64,000 nt of DNA from Auanema rhodensis. Its lineage: Eukaryota > Nematoda > Chromadorea > Rhabditida > Rhabditidae. Position 1 is the first letter of the stretch. Every line of letters starts with the position of its first letter. Below the pieces are notes generated by a model, which worked only from the letters and a program-made list of their open reading frames with translations, did no database searches and was not told the DNA's origin. Positions 9,701 through 23,548 of this stretch are shown here, piece by piece. The stretch is taken from the NCBI GenBank assembly GCA_964057225.1, contig OZ059895.1, positions 20,594,688 through 20,658,687 on the forward strand, written 5' to 3'. A program made the position numbers and the translations under genes.

Positions 9701-10912
9701 TAATTTTTTCGTTGAATTACAATGTCCATCGTCTTTGCCTTGAAAAAAGGAATCTAAAAACATCTACTTTTTGCTAAATTATTCTGAAATTTTTCGAAAA
9801 AATTTTTGTCAAAATGTTTTTGGAAGCAATGTTGAGTGTACATGGAAACTCAACATACACTAATGCATCATTTTTCAAACGATCATAACTAATTTTTGTA
9901 TTGAGCGTTTCTCAATGTAGAAAAGTGCATTCGATGCGGATTTTTAAGCTGCGTCGGTCTGTGTTATCAGATTTGCGCTAGCTTAAAAATGCACCGAGAT
10001 ATCAACTGATATATGTTCACACTTATATCCTCGATTTTCACCCTGAAGAATTAATTTTTTCGTTGAATTACAATGTCCATCGTCTTTGCCTTGAAAAAAG
10101 GAATCTAAAAACATCTACTTTTTGCTAAATTATTCTGAAATTTTTCGAAAAAATTTTTGTCAAAATGTTTTTGGAAGCAATGTTGAGTGTACATGGAAAC
10201 TCAACATACACTAATGCATCATTTTTCAAACGATCATAACTAATTTTTGTATTGAGCGTTTCTCAATGTAGAATAGTGCATTCGATGCGGATTTTTAAGC
10301 TGCGTCGGTCTGTGTTATCAGATTTGCGCTAGCTTAAAAATGCACCGAGATATCAACTGATATATGTTCACACTTATATCCTCGATTTTCACCCTGAAGA
10401 ATTAATTTTTTCGTTGAATAACAATGTCCATCGTCTTTGCCTTGAAAAAAGGAATCTAAAAACATCTACTTTTTGCTAAATTATTTTGAAATTTTTCGAA
10501 AAAATTTTTGTCAAAATGTTTTTGGAAGCAATGTTGATTGTACATGGAAACTCAACATACACTAATGCATCATTTTTCAAACGATCATAACTAATTTTTG
10601 TATTGAGCGTTTCTCAATGTAGAAAAGTGCATTCGATGCGGATTTTTAAGCTGCGTCGGTCTGTGTTATCAGATTTGCGCTAGCTTAAAAATGCACCGAG
10701 ATATCAACTGATATATGTTCACACTTATATCCTCGATTTTCACCCTGAAGAATTAATTTTTTCGTTGAATAACAATGTCCATCGTCTTTGCCTTGAAAAA
10801 AGGAATCTAAAAACATCTACTTTTTGCTAAATTATTCTGAAATTTTTCGAAAAAATTTTTGTCAAAATGTTTTTGGAAGCAATGTTGAGTGTACATGGAA
10901 ACTCAACATACA
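6701..10912 (+). repeat. Satellite B 12-monomer higher-order repeat, copy 1
   Basis: Twelve monomers (4212 bp) whose marker order is resumed 12 monomers later. The first carries GCGCAGGATT with GATATAAATTC, the second GACATAAATTC. Then come GAATTACAATG, a GATTGTAC copy, GTAGAAAAG, a TTTTCAAGC with CCTCGAAAA copy, a TCTTCGCC with CATCTTC copy, and TATTAAGCG with GCTTTGAAAA. Such private marks in the same order identify a segmental duplication rather than independent mutation. Confidence 0.85.
7723..7750. other. Satellite B monomer hairpin (representative copy)
   Basis: At monomer positions 321-348 the arms ATGTTGAGT and ACTCAACAT are perfect 9-bp inverted complements around a 10-base loop (GTACATGGAA). 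The coordinates give one copy; the same structure recurs every 351 bp in most of the array. In the GATTGTAC variant of the left part, the eighth pair is lost. Whether it forms as a cruciform or RNA hairpin is unknown. Confidence 0.75.
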
Positions 10913-13900
10913 CTAATGCATCATTTTTCAAACGATCATAACTAATTTTTGTATTGAGCGTTTCTCAATGTAGAATAGTGCATTCGATGCGGATTTTTAA
11001 GCTGCGTCGATCTGTGTTATCAGATTTGCGCAGGATTAAAAATGCACCGAGATATCAACTGATATAAATTCACACTTATATCCTCGATTTTCACCCTGAA
11101 GAATTAATTTTTTCGTTGAATAACATCGTCCATCGTCTTTGCCTTGAAAAAAGGAATCTAAAAACATCTACTTTTTGCTAAATTATTTTGAAATTTTTCG
11201 AAAAAATTTTTGTCAAAATGTTTTTGGAAGCAATGTTGATTGTACATGGAAACTCAACATACACTAATGCATCATTTTTCAAACGATCATAACTAATTTT
11301 TGTATTGAGCGTTTCTCAATGTAGTATAGTGCATTCGATGCGGATTTTTAAGCTGCGTCGATCTGTGTTATCAGATTTGCGCAGGATTAAAAATGCACCG
11401 AGATATCAACTGACATAAATTCACACTTATATCCTCGATTTTCACCCTGAAGAATTAATTTTTTCGTTGAATAACATCGTCCATCGTCTTTGCCTTGAAA
11501 AAAGGAATCTAAAAACATCTACTTTTTGCTAAATTATTTTGAAATTTTTCGAAAAAATTTTTGTCAAAATGTTTTTGGAAGCAATGTTGATTGTACATGG
11601 AAACTCAACATACACTAATGCATCATTTTTCAAACGATCATAACTAATTTTTGTATTGAGCGTTTCTCAATGTAGAAAAGTGCATTCGATGCGGATTTTT
11701 AAGCTGCGTCGGTCTGTGTTATCAGATTTGCGCTAGCTTAAAAATGCACCGAGATATCAACTGATATATGTTCACACTTATATCCTCGATTTTCACCCTG
11801 AAGAATTAATTTTTTCGTTGAATTACAATGTCCATCGTCTTTGCCTTGAAAAAAGGAATCTAAAAACATCTACTTTTTGCTAAATTATTCTGAAATTTTT
11901 CGAAAAAATTTTTGTCAAAATGTTTTTGGAAGCAATGTTGAGTGTACATGGAAACTCAACATACACTAATGCATCATTTTTCAAACGATCATAACTAATT
12001 TTTGTATTGAGCGTTTCTCAATGTAGAATAGTGCATTCGATGCGGATTTTCAAGCTGCGTCGGTCTGTGTTATCAGATTTGCGCTAGCTTAAAAATGCAC
12101 CGAGATATCAACTGATATATGTTCACACTTATATCCTCGATTTTCACCCTGAAGAATTAATTTTTTCGTTGAATAACAATGTCCATCGTCTTTGCCTTGA
12201 AAAAAGGAATCTAAAAACATCTACTTTTTGCTAAATTATTTTGAAATTTTTCGAAAAAATTTTTGTCAAAATGTTTTTGGAAGCAATGTTGATTGTACAT
12301 GGAAACTCAACATACACTAATGCATCATTTTTCAAACGATCATAACTAATTTTTGTATTGAGCGTTTCTCAATGTAGAAAAGTGCATTCGATGCGGATTT
12401 TTAAGCTGCGTCGGTCTGTGTTATCAGATTTGCGCTAGCTTAAAAATGCACCGAGATATCAACTGATATATGTTCACACTTATATCCTCGATTTTCACCC
12501 TGAAGAATTAATTTTTTCGTTGAATAACAATGTCCATCGTCTTTGCCTTGAAAAAAGGAATCTAAAAACATCTACTTTTTGCTAAATTATTCTGAAATTT
12601 TTCGAAAAAATTTTTGTCAAAATGTTTTTGGAAGCAATGTTTAGTGTACATGGAAACTCAACATACACTAATGCATCATTTTTCAAACGATCATAACTAA
12701 TTTTTGTATTGAGCGTTTCTCAATGTAGAATAGTGCATTCGATGCGGATTTTCAAGCTGCGTCGGTCTGTGTTATCAGATTTGCGCTAGCTTAAAAATGC
12801 ACCGAGATATCAACTGATATATGTTCACACTTATATCCTCGATTTTCACCCTGAAGAATTAATTTTTTCGTTGAATAACAATGTCCATCGTCTTTGCCTC
12901 GAAAAAAGGAATCTAAAAACATCTACTTTTTGCTAAATTATTCTGAAATTTTTCGAAAAAATTTTTGTCAAAATGTTTTTGGAAGCAATGTTGAGTGTAC
13001 ATGGAAACTCAACATACACTAATGCATCATTTTTCAAACGATCATAACTAATTTTTGTATTGAGCGTTTCTCAATGTAGAATAGTGCATTCGATGCGGAT
13101 TTTTAAGCTGCGTCGGTCTGTGTTATCAGATTTGCGCTAGCTTAAAAATGCACCGAGATATCAACTGATATATGTTCACACTTATATCCTCGATTTTCAC
13201 CCTGAAGAATTAATTTTTTCGTTGAATTACAATGTCCATCGTCTTCGCCTTGAAAAAAGGAATCTAAAAACATCTTCTTTTTGCTAAATTATTTTGAAAT
13301 TTTTCGAAAAAATTTTTGTCAAAATGTTTTTGGAAGCAATGTTGAGTGTACATGGAAACTCAACATACACTAATGCATCATTTTTCAAACGATCATAACT
13401 AATTTTTGTATTAAGCGTTTCTCAATGTAGTATAGTGCATTCGATGCGGATTTTTAAGCTGCGTCGATCTGTGTTATCAGATTTGCGCTAGCTTAAAAAT
13501 GCACCGAGATATCAACTGATATAAGTTCACACTTATATCCTCGATTTTCACCCTGAAGAATTAATTTTTTCGTTGAATAACATCGTCCATCGTCTTTGCT
13601 TTGAAAAAAGGAATCTAAAAACATCTACTTTTTGCTAAATTATTCTGAAATTTTTCGAAAAAATTTTTGTCAAAATGTTTTTGGAAGCAATGTTGAGTGT
13701 ACATGGAAACTCAACATACACTAATGCATCATTTTTCAAACGATCATAACTAATTTTTGTATTGAGCGTTTCTCAATGTAGAAAAGTGCATTCGATGCGG
13801 ATTTTTAAGCTGCGTCGGTCTGTGTTATCAGATTTGCGCTAGCTTAAAAATGCACCGAGATATCAACTGATATATGTTCACACTTATATCCTCGATTTTC

Positions 13901-14422
13901 ACCCTGAAGAATTAATTTTTTCGTTGAATTACAATGTCCATCGTCTTTGCCTTGAAAAAAGGAATCTAAAAACATCTACTTTTTGCTAAATTATTCTGAA
14001 ATTTTTCGAAAAAATTTTTGTCAAAATGTTTTTGGAAGCAATGTTGAGTGTACATGGAAACTCAACATACACTAATGCATCATTTTTCAAACGATCATAA
14101 CTAATTTTTGTATTGAGCGTTTCTCAATGTAGAATAGTGCATTCGATGCGGATTTTTAAGCTGCGTCGGTCTGTGTTATCAGATTTGCGCTAGCTTAAAA
14201 ATGCACCGAGATATCAACTGATATATGTTCACACTTATATCCTCGATTTTCACCCTGAAGAATTAATTTTTTCGTTGAATAACAATGTCCATCGTCTTTG
14301 CCTTGAAAAAAGGAATCTAAAAACATCTACTTTTTGCTAAATTATTTTGAAATTTTTCGAAAAAATTTTTGTCAAAATGTTTTTGGAAGCAATGTTGATT
14401 GTACATGGAAACTCAACATACA
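10913..14422 (+). repeat. Satellite B 12-monomer higher-order repeat, copy 2 (shortened)
   Basis: Follows the marker order of the copy at 6701 for at least its first nine monomers (to about 14071). The monomer at 14072 then matches the eleventh of copy 1, so one monomer (two adjacent similar ones in copy 1) appears lost. Small differences exist: a TTTTCAAGC form at about 12050 where copy 1 has TTTTTAAGC, and a private ATGTTTAGTG at about 12638. The latter also breaks the monomer hairpin described separately. Confidence 0.8.
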
Positions 14423-17400
14423 CTAATGCATCATTTTTCAAACGATCATAACTAATTTTTGTATTGAGCGTTTCTCAATGTAGAAAAGTGCATTCGATGC
14501 GGATTTTTAAGCTGCGTCGGTCTGTGTTATCAGATTTGCGCTAGCTTAAAAATGCACCGAGATATCAACTGATATATGTTCACACTTATATCCTCGATTT
14601 TCACCCTGAAGAATTAATTTTTTCGTTGAATAACATCGTCCATCGTCTTTGCTTTGAAAGAAGGAATCTAAAAACATCTACTTTTTGCTAAATTATTTTG
14701 AAATTTTTCGAAAAAATTTTTGTCAAAATGTTTTTGGAAGCAATGTTGATTGTACATGGAAACTCAACATACACTAATGCATCATTTTTCAAACGATCAT
14801 AACTAATTTTTGTATTGAGCGTTTCTCAATGTAGAAAAGTGCATTCGATGCGGATTTTTAAGCTGCGTCGGTCTGTGTTATCAGATTTGCGCTAGCTTAA
14901 AAATGCACCGAGATATCAACTGATATATGTTCACACTTATATCCTCGATTTTCACCCTGAAGAATTAATTTTTTCGTTGAATAACAATGTCCATCGTCTT
15001 TGCCTTGAAAAAAGGAATCTAAAAACATCTACTTTTTGCTAAATTATTTTGAAATTTTTCGAAAAAATTTTTGTCAAAATGTTTTTGGAAGCAATGTTGA
15101 GTGTACATGGAAACTCAACATACACTAATGCATCATTTTTCAAACGATCATAACTAATTTTTGTATTAAGCGTTTCTCAATGTAGTATAGTGCATTCGAT
15201 GCGGATTTTTAAGCTGCGTCGATCTGTGTTATCAGATTTGCGCTAGCTTAAAAATGCACCGAGATATCAACTGATATAAGTTCACACTTATATCCTCGAT
15301 TTTCACCCTGAAGAATTAATTTTTTCGTTGAATAACAATGTCCATCGTCTTCGCCTTGAAAGAAGGAATCTAAAAACATCTACTTTTTGCTAAATTATTT
15401 TGAAATTTTTCGAAAAAATTTTTGTCAAAATGTTTTTGGAAGCAATGTTGAGTGTACATGGAAACTCAACATACACTAATGCATCATTTTTCAAACGATC
15501 ATAACTAATTTTTGTATTAAGCGTTTCTCAATGTAGTATAGTGCATTCGATGCGGATTTTTAAGCTGCGTCGATCTGTGTTATCAGATTTGCGCTAGCTT
15601 AAAAATGCACCGAGATATCAACTGATATAAGTTCACACTTATATCCTCGATTTTCACCCTGAAGAATTAATTTTTTCGTTGAATAACATCGTCCATCGTC
15701 TTTGCTTTGAAAAAAGGAATCTAAAAACATCTACTTTTTGCTAAATTATTCTGAAATTTTTCGAAAAAATTTTTGTCAAAATGTTTTTGGAAGCAATGTT
15801 GAGTGTACATGGAAACTCAACATACACTAATGCATCATTTTTCAAACGATCATAACTAATTTTTGTATTGAGCGTTTCTCAATGTAGAATAGTGCATTCG
15901 ATGCGGATTTTTAAGCTGCGTCGGTCTGTGTTATCAGATTTGCGCTAGCTTAAAAATGCACCGAGATATCAACTGATATATGTTCACACTTATATCCTCG
16001 ATTTTCACCCTGAAGAATTAATTTTTTCGTTGAATAACAATGTCCATCGTCTTTGCCTTGAAAAAAGGAATCTAAAAACATCTACTTTTTGCTAAATTAT
16101 TTTGAAATTTTTCGAAAAAATTTTTGTCAAAATGTTTTTGGAAGCAATGTTGATTGTACATGGAAACTCAACATACACTAATGCATCATTTTTCAAACGA
16201 TCATAACTAATTTTTGTATTGAGCGTTTCTCAATGTAGAAAAGTGCATTCGATGCGGATTTTTAAGCTGCGTCGGTCTGTGTTATCAGATTTGCGCTAGC
16301 TTAAAAATGCACCGAGATATCAACTGATATATGTTCACACTTATATCCTCGATTTTCACCCTGAAGAATTAATTTTTTCGTTGAATTACAATGTCCATCG
16401 TCTTTGCCTTGAAAAAAGAAATCTAAAAACATCTACTTTTTGCTAAATTATTCTGAAATTTTTCGAAAAAATTTTTGTCAAAATGTTTTTGGAAGCAATG
16501 TTGAGTGTACATGGAAACTCAACATACACTAATGCATCATTTTTCAAACGATCATAACTAATTTTTGTATTGAGCGTTTCTCAATGTAGAAAAGTGCATT
16601 CGATGCGGATTTTTAAGCTGCGTCGGTCTGTGTTATCAGATTTGCGCTAGCTTAAAAATGCACCGAGATATCAACTGATATATGTTCACACTTATATCCT
16701 CGATTTTCACCCTGAAGAATTAATTTTTTCGTTGAATTACAATGTCCATCGTCTTTGCCTTGAAAAAAGGAATCTAAAAACATCTACTTTTTGCTAAATT
16801 ATTCTGAAATTTTTCGAAAAAATTTTTGTCAAAATGTTTTTGGAAGCAATGTTGAGTGTACATGGAAACTCAACATACACTAATGCATCATTTTTCAAAC
16901 GATCATAACTAATTTTTGTATTGAGCGTTTCTCAATGTAGAATAGTGCATTCGATGCGGATTTTTAAGCTGCGTCGGTCTGTGTTATCAGATTTGCGCTA
17001 GCTTAAAAATGCACCGAGATATCAACTGATATAAGTTAACACTTATATCCTCGATTTTCACCCTGAAGAATTAATTTTTTCGTTGAATAACATTGTCCAT
17101 CGTCTTTGCCTTGAAAAAAGAAATCTAAAAACATCTACTTTTTGCTAAATTATTTTGAAATTTTTCGAAAAAATTTTTGTCAAAATGTTTTTGGAAGCAA
17201 TGTTGATTGTACATGGAAACTCAACATACACTAATGCATCATTTTTCAAACGATCATAACTAATTTTTGTATTGAGCGTTTCTCAATGTAGAATAGTGCA
17301 TTCGATGCGGATTTTCAAGCTGCGTCGGTCTGTGTTATCAGATTTGCGCTAGCTTAAAAATGCACCGAGATATCAACTGATATATGTTCACACTTATATC

Positions 17401-20400
17401 CTCGATTTTCACCCTGAAGAATTAATTTTTTCGTTGAATAACAATGTCCATCGTCTTTGCCTCGAAAAAAGGAATCTAAAAACATCTACTTTTTGCTAAA
17501 TTATTCTGAAATTTTTCGAAAAAATTTTTGTCAAAATGTTTTTGGAAGCAATGTTGAGTGTACATGGAAACTCAACATACACTAATGCATCATTTTTCAA
17601 ACGATCATAACTAATTTTTGTATTAAGCGTTTCTCAATGTAGTATAGTGCATTCGATGCGGATTTTTAAGCTGCGTCGATCTGTGTTATCAGATTTGCGC
17701 TAGCTTAAAAATGCACCGAGATATCAACTGATATAAGTTCACACTTATATCCTCGATTTTCACCCTGAAGAATTAATTTTTTCGTTGAATAACAATGTCC
17801 ATCGTCTTCGCCTTGAAAGAAGGAATCTAAAAACATCTACTTTTTGCTAAATTATTTTGAAATTTTTCGAAAAAATTTTTGTCAAAATGTTTTTGGAAGC
17901 AATGTTGATTGTACATGGAAACTCAACATACACTAATGCATCATTTTTCAAACGATCATAACTAATTTTTGTATTAAGCGTTTCTCAATGTAGAAAAGTG
18001 CATTCGATGCGGATTTTTAAGCTGCGTCGATCTGTGTTATCAGATTTGCGCTAGCTTAAAAATGCACCGAGATATCAACTGATATAAGTTCACACTTATA
18101 TCCTCGATTTTCACCCTGAAGAATTAATTTTTTCGTTGAATTACAATGTCCATCGTCTTTGCCTTGAAAAAAGGAATCTAAAAACATCTACTTTTTGCTA
18201 AATTATTCTGAAATTTTTCGAAAAAATTTTTGTCAAAATGTTTTTGGAAGCAATGTTGAGTGTACATGGAAACTCAACATACACTAATGCATCATTTTTC
18301 AAACGATCATAACTAATTTTTGTATTGAGCGTTTCTCAATGTAGAATAGTGCATTCGATGCGGATTTTTAAGCTGCGTCGGTCTGTGTTATCAGATTTGC
18401 GCTAGCTTAAAAATGCACCGAGATATCAACTGATATATGTTCACACTTATATCCTCGATTTTCACCCTGAAGAATTAATTTTTTCGTTGAATAACAATGT
18501 CCATCGTCTTTGCCTTGAAAAAAGGAATCTAAAAACATCTACTTTTTGCTATATTATTTTGAAATTTTTCGAAAAAATTTTTGTCAAAATGTTTTTGGAA
18601 GCAATGTTGAGTGTACATGGAAACTCAACATACACTAATGCATCATTTTTCAAACGATCATAACTAATTTTTGTATTGAGCGTTTCTCAATGTAGAATAG
18701 TGCATTCGATGCGGATTTTTAAGCTGCGTCGGTCTGTGTTATCAGATTTGCGCTAGCTTAAAAATGCACCGAGATATCAACTGATATATGTTCACACTTA
18801 TATCCTCGATTTTCACCCTGAAGAATTAATTTTTTCGTTGAATAACAATGTCCATCGTCTTTGCCTTGAAAAAAGGAATCTAAAAACATCTACTTTTTGC
18901 TAAATTATTTTGAAATTTTTCGAAAAAATTTTTGTCAAAATGTTTTTGGAAGCAATGTTGATTGTACATGGAAACTCAACATACACTAATGCATCATTTT
19001 TCAAACGATCATAACTAATTTTTGTATTGAGCGTTTCTCAATGTAGAAAAGTGCATTCGATGCGGATTTTTAAGCTGCGTCGGTCTGTGTTATCAGATTT
19101 GCGCTAGCTTAAAAATGCACCGAGATATCAACTGATATATGTTCACACTTATATCCTCGATTTTCACCCTGAAGAATTAATTTTTTCGTTGAATAACAAT
19201 GTCCATCGTCTTTGCCTTGAAAAAAGGAATCTAAAAACATCTACTTTTTGCTAAATTATTCTGAAATTTTTCGAAAAAATTTTTGTCAAAATGTTTTTGG
19301 AAGCAATGTTGAGTGTACATGGAAACTCAACATACACTAATGCATCATTTTTCAAACGATCATAACTAATTTTTGTATTGAGCGTTTCTCAATGTAGAAT
19401 AGTGCATTCGATGCGGATTTTTAAGCTGCGTCGGTCTGTGTTATCAGATTTGCGCTAGCTTAAAAATGCACCGAGATATCAACTGATATAAGTTCACACT
19501 TATATCCTCGATTTTCACCCTGAAGAATTAATTTTTTCGTTGAATAACAATGTCCATCGTCTTTGCCTTGAAAAAAGGAATCTAAAAACATCTACTTTTT
19601 GCTAAATTATTCTGAAATTTTTCGAAAAAATTTTTGTCAAAATGTTTTTGGAAGCAATGTTGAGTGTACATGGAAACTCAACATACACTAATGCATCATT
19701 TTTCAAACGATCATAACTAATTTTTGTATTGAGCGTTTCTCAATGTAGAATAGTGCATTCGATGCGGATTTTTAAGCTGCGTCGGTCTGTGTTATCAGAT
19801 TTGCGCTAGCTTAAAAATGCACCGAGATATCAACTGATATATGTTCACACTTATATCCTCGATTTTCACCCTGAAGAATTAATTTTTTCGTTGAATAACA
19901 ATGTCCATCGTCTTCGCCTTGAAAAAAGGAATCTAAAAACATTTACTTTTTGCTATATTATTTTGAAATTTTTCGAAAAAATTTTTGTCAAAATGTTTTT
20001 GGAAGCAATGTTGAGTGTACATGGAAACTCAACATACACTAATGCATCATTTTTCAAACGATCATAACTAATTTTTGTATTGAACGTTTCTCAATGTAGT
20101 ATAGTGCATTCGATGCGGATTTTTAAGCTGCGTCGATCTGTGTTATCAGATTTGCGCAGGATTAAAAATGCACCGAGATATCAACTGATATAAGTTCACA
20201 CTTATATCCTCGATTTTCACCCTGAAGAATTAATTTTTTCGTTGAATAACATCGTCCATCGTCTTTGCCTTGAAAAAAGGAATCTAAAAACATCTACTTT
20301 TTGCTAAATTATTTTGAAATTTTTCGAAAAAATTTTTGTCAAAATGTTTTTGGAAGCAATGTTGATTGTACATGGAAACTCAACATACACTAATGCATCA

Positions 20401-23400
20401 TTTTTCAAACGATCATAACTAATTTTTGTATTGAGCGTTTCTCAATGTAGAAAAGTGCATTCGATGCGGATTTTTAAGCTGCGTCGGTCTGTGTTATCAG
20501 ATTTGCGCTAGCTTAAAAATGCACCGAGATATCAACTGATATATGTTCACACTTATATCCTCGATTTTCACCCTGAAGAATTAATTTTTTCGTTGAATAA
20601 CAATGTCCATCGTCTTTGCCTTGAAAAAAGGAATCTAAAAACATCTACTTTTTGCTAAATTATTCTGAAATTTTTCGAAAAAATTTTTGTCAAAATGTTT
20701 TTGGAAGCAATGTTGAGTGTACATGGAAACTCAACATACACTAATGCATCATTTTTCAAACGATCATAACTAATTTTTGTATTGAGCGTTTCTCAATGTA
20801 GAATAGTGCATTCGATGCGGATTTTTAAGCTGCGTCGGTCTGTGTTATCAGATTTGCGCTAGCTTAAAAATGCACCGAGATATCAACTGATATAAGTTCA
20901 CACTTATATCCTCGATTTTCACCCTGAAGAATTAATTTTTTCGTTGAATAACATTGTCCATCGTCTTTGCCTTGAAAAAAGGAATCTAAAAACATCTACT
21001 TTTTGCTAAATTATTTTGAAATTTTTCGAAAAAATTTTTGTCAAAATGTTTTTGGAAGCAATGTTGATTGTACATGGAAACTCAACATACACTAATGCAT
21101 CATTTTTCAAACGATCATAACTAATTTTTGTATTGAGCGTTTCTCAATGTAGAAAAGTGCATTCGATGCGGATTTTTAAGCTGCGTCGGTCTGTGTTATC
21201 AGATTTGCGCTAGCTTAAAAATGCACCGAGATATCAACTGATATATGTTCACACTTATATCCTCGATTTTCACCCTGAAGAATTAATTTTTTCGTTGAAT
21301 AACAATGTCCATCGTCTTTGCCTTGAAAAAAGGAATCTAAAAACATCTACTTTTTGCTAAATTATTCTGAAATTTTTCGAAAAAATTTTTGTCAAAATGT
21401 TTTTGGAAGCAATGTTGAGTGTACATGGAAACTCAACATACACTAATGCATCATTTTTCAAACGATCATAACTAATTTTTGTATTGAGCGTTTCTCAATG
21501 TAGAATAGTGCATTCGATGCGGATTTTCAAGCTGCGTCGGTCTGTGTTATCAGATTTGCGCTAGCTTAAAAATGCACCGAGATATCAACTGATATATGTT
21601 CACACTTATATCCTCGATTTTCACCCTGAAGAATTAATTTTTTCGTTGAATAACAATGTCCATCGTCTTTGCCTTGAAAAAAGGAATCTAAAAACATCTA
21701 CTTTTTGCTAAATTATTCTGAAATTTTTCGAAAAAATTTTTGTCAAAATGTTTTTGGAAGCAATGTTGAGTGTACATGGAAACTCAACATACACTAATGC
21801 ATCATTTTTCAAACGATCATAACTAATTTTTGTATTGAGCGTTTCTCAATGTAGAATAGTGCATTCGATGCGGATTTTTAAGCTGCGTCGGTCTGTGTTA
21901 TCAGATTTGCGCTAGCTTAAAAATGCACCGAGATATCAACTGATATATGTTCACACTTATATCCTCGATTTTCACCCTGAAGAATTAATTTTTTCGTTGA
22001 ATAACAATGTCCATCGTCTTCGCCTTGAAAAAAGGAATCTAAAAACATCTTCTTTTTGCTAAATTATTCTGAAATTTTTCGAAAAAATTTTTGTCAAAAT
22101 GTTTTTGGAAGCAATGTTGAGTGTACATGGAAACTCAACATACACTAATGCATCATTTTTCAAACGATCATAACTAATTTTTGTATTGAACGTTTCTCAA
22201 TGTAGAAAAGTGCATTCGATGCGGATTTTTAAGCTGCGTCGGTCTGTGTTATCAGATTTGCGCTAGCTTAAAAATGCACCGAGATATCAACTGATATATG
22301 TTCACACTTATATCCTCGATTTTCACCCTGAAGAATTAATTTTTTCGTTGAATAACAATGTCCATCGTCTTTGCCTTGAAAAAAGGAATCTAAAAACATC
22401 TACTTTTTGCTAAATTATTCTGAAATTTTTCGAAAAAATTTTTGTCAAAATGTTTTTGGAAGCAATGTTGAGTGTACATGGAAACTCAACATACACTAAT
22501 GCATCATTTTTCAAACGATCATAACTAATTTTTGTATTGAGCGTTTCTCAATGTAGAATAGTGCATTCGATGCGGATTTTCAAGCTGCGTCGGTCTGTGT
22601 TATCAGATTTGCGCTAGCTTAAAAATGCACCGAGATATCAACTGATATATGTTCACACTTATATCCTCGATTTTCACCCTGAAGAATTAATTTTTTCGTT
22701 GAATAACAATGTCCATCGTCTTTGCCTCGAAAAAAGGAATCTAAAAACATCTACTTTTTGCTAAATTATTCTGAAATTTTTCGAAAAAATTTTTGTCAAA
22801 ATGTTTTTGGAAGCAATGTTGAGTGTACATGGAAACTCAACATACACTAATGCATCATTTTTCAAACGATCATAACTAATTTTTGTATTGAGCGTTTCTC
22901 AATGTAGAATAGTGCATTCGATGCGGATTTTTAAGCTGCGTCGGTCTGTGTTATCAGATTTGCGCTAGCTTAAAAATGCACCGAGATATCAACTGATATA
23001 TGTTCACACTTATATCCTCGATTTTCACCCTGAAGAATTAATTTTTTCGTTGAATAACAATGTCCATCGTCTTCGCCTTGAAAAAAGGAATCTAAAAACA
23101 TCTTCTTTTTGCTAAATTATTCTGAAATTTTTCGAAAAAATTTTTGTCAAAATGTTTTTGGAAGCAATGTTGAGTGTACATGGAAACTCAACATACACTA
23201 ATGCATCATTTTTCAAACGATCATAACTAATTTTTGTATTGAACGTTTCTCAATGTAGAAAAGTGCATTCGATGCGGATTTTTAAGCTGCGTCGATCTGT
23301 GTTATCAGATTTGCGCAGGATTAAAAATGCACCGAGATATCAACTGATATATGTTCACACTTATATTCTCGATTTTCACCCTGAAGATGTAATTTTTTCG

Positions 23401-23548
23401 TTGAATAACATCGTCCATCGTCTTTGCCTTGAAAAAAGGAATCTAAAAACATCTACTTTTCGCTAAATTATTTTGAAATTTTTCGAAAAAATTTTTGTCA
23501 AAATGTTTTTGGAAGCAATGTTGATTGTACATGGAAACTCAACATACA
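14423..23548 (+). repeat. Satellite B, mixed-order segment
   Basis: Twenty-six monomers of the left-hand subfamilies with no single higher-order period that I could follow. Types from the preceding HOR recur in short runs. For example, TATTAAGCG with GATATAAG and GAAAGAAGG copies occur at 15125 and 17582, TTTTCAAGC with CCTCGAAAA copies at 17231 and 22496, and a TCTTCGCC with CATCTTC copy follows at 22847. Forms with GATTGTAC and GAGTGTAC are interspersed. Marks such as CTATATTATT (18551, 19960) and TTGAACG (from 20080) appear here for the first time. Nothing other than satellite is present. Confidence 0.9.

Noticed and set aside
23239-23466. Open frame of 75 codons on the plus strand in satellite B
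   Set aside because: It starts at TTG, lies wholly within one repeat monomer and exists only because this copy has lost a stop (CAGGATT and CGCTAAA variants). There is no homologue I recognise, no promoter or codon signal, and neighbouring monomers are interrupted at the same place.
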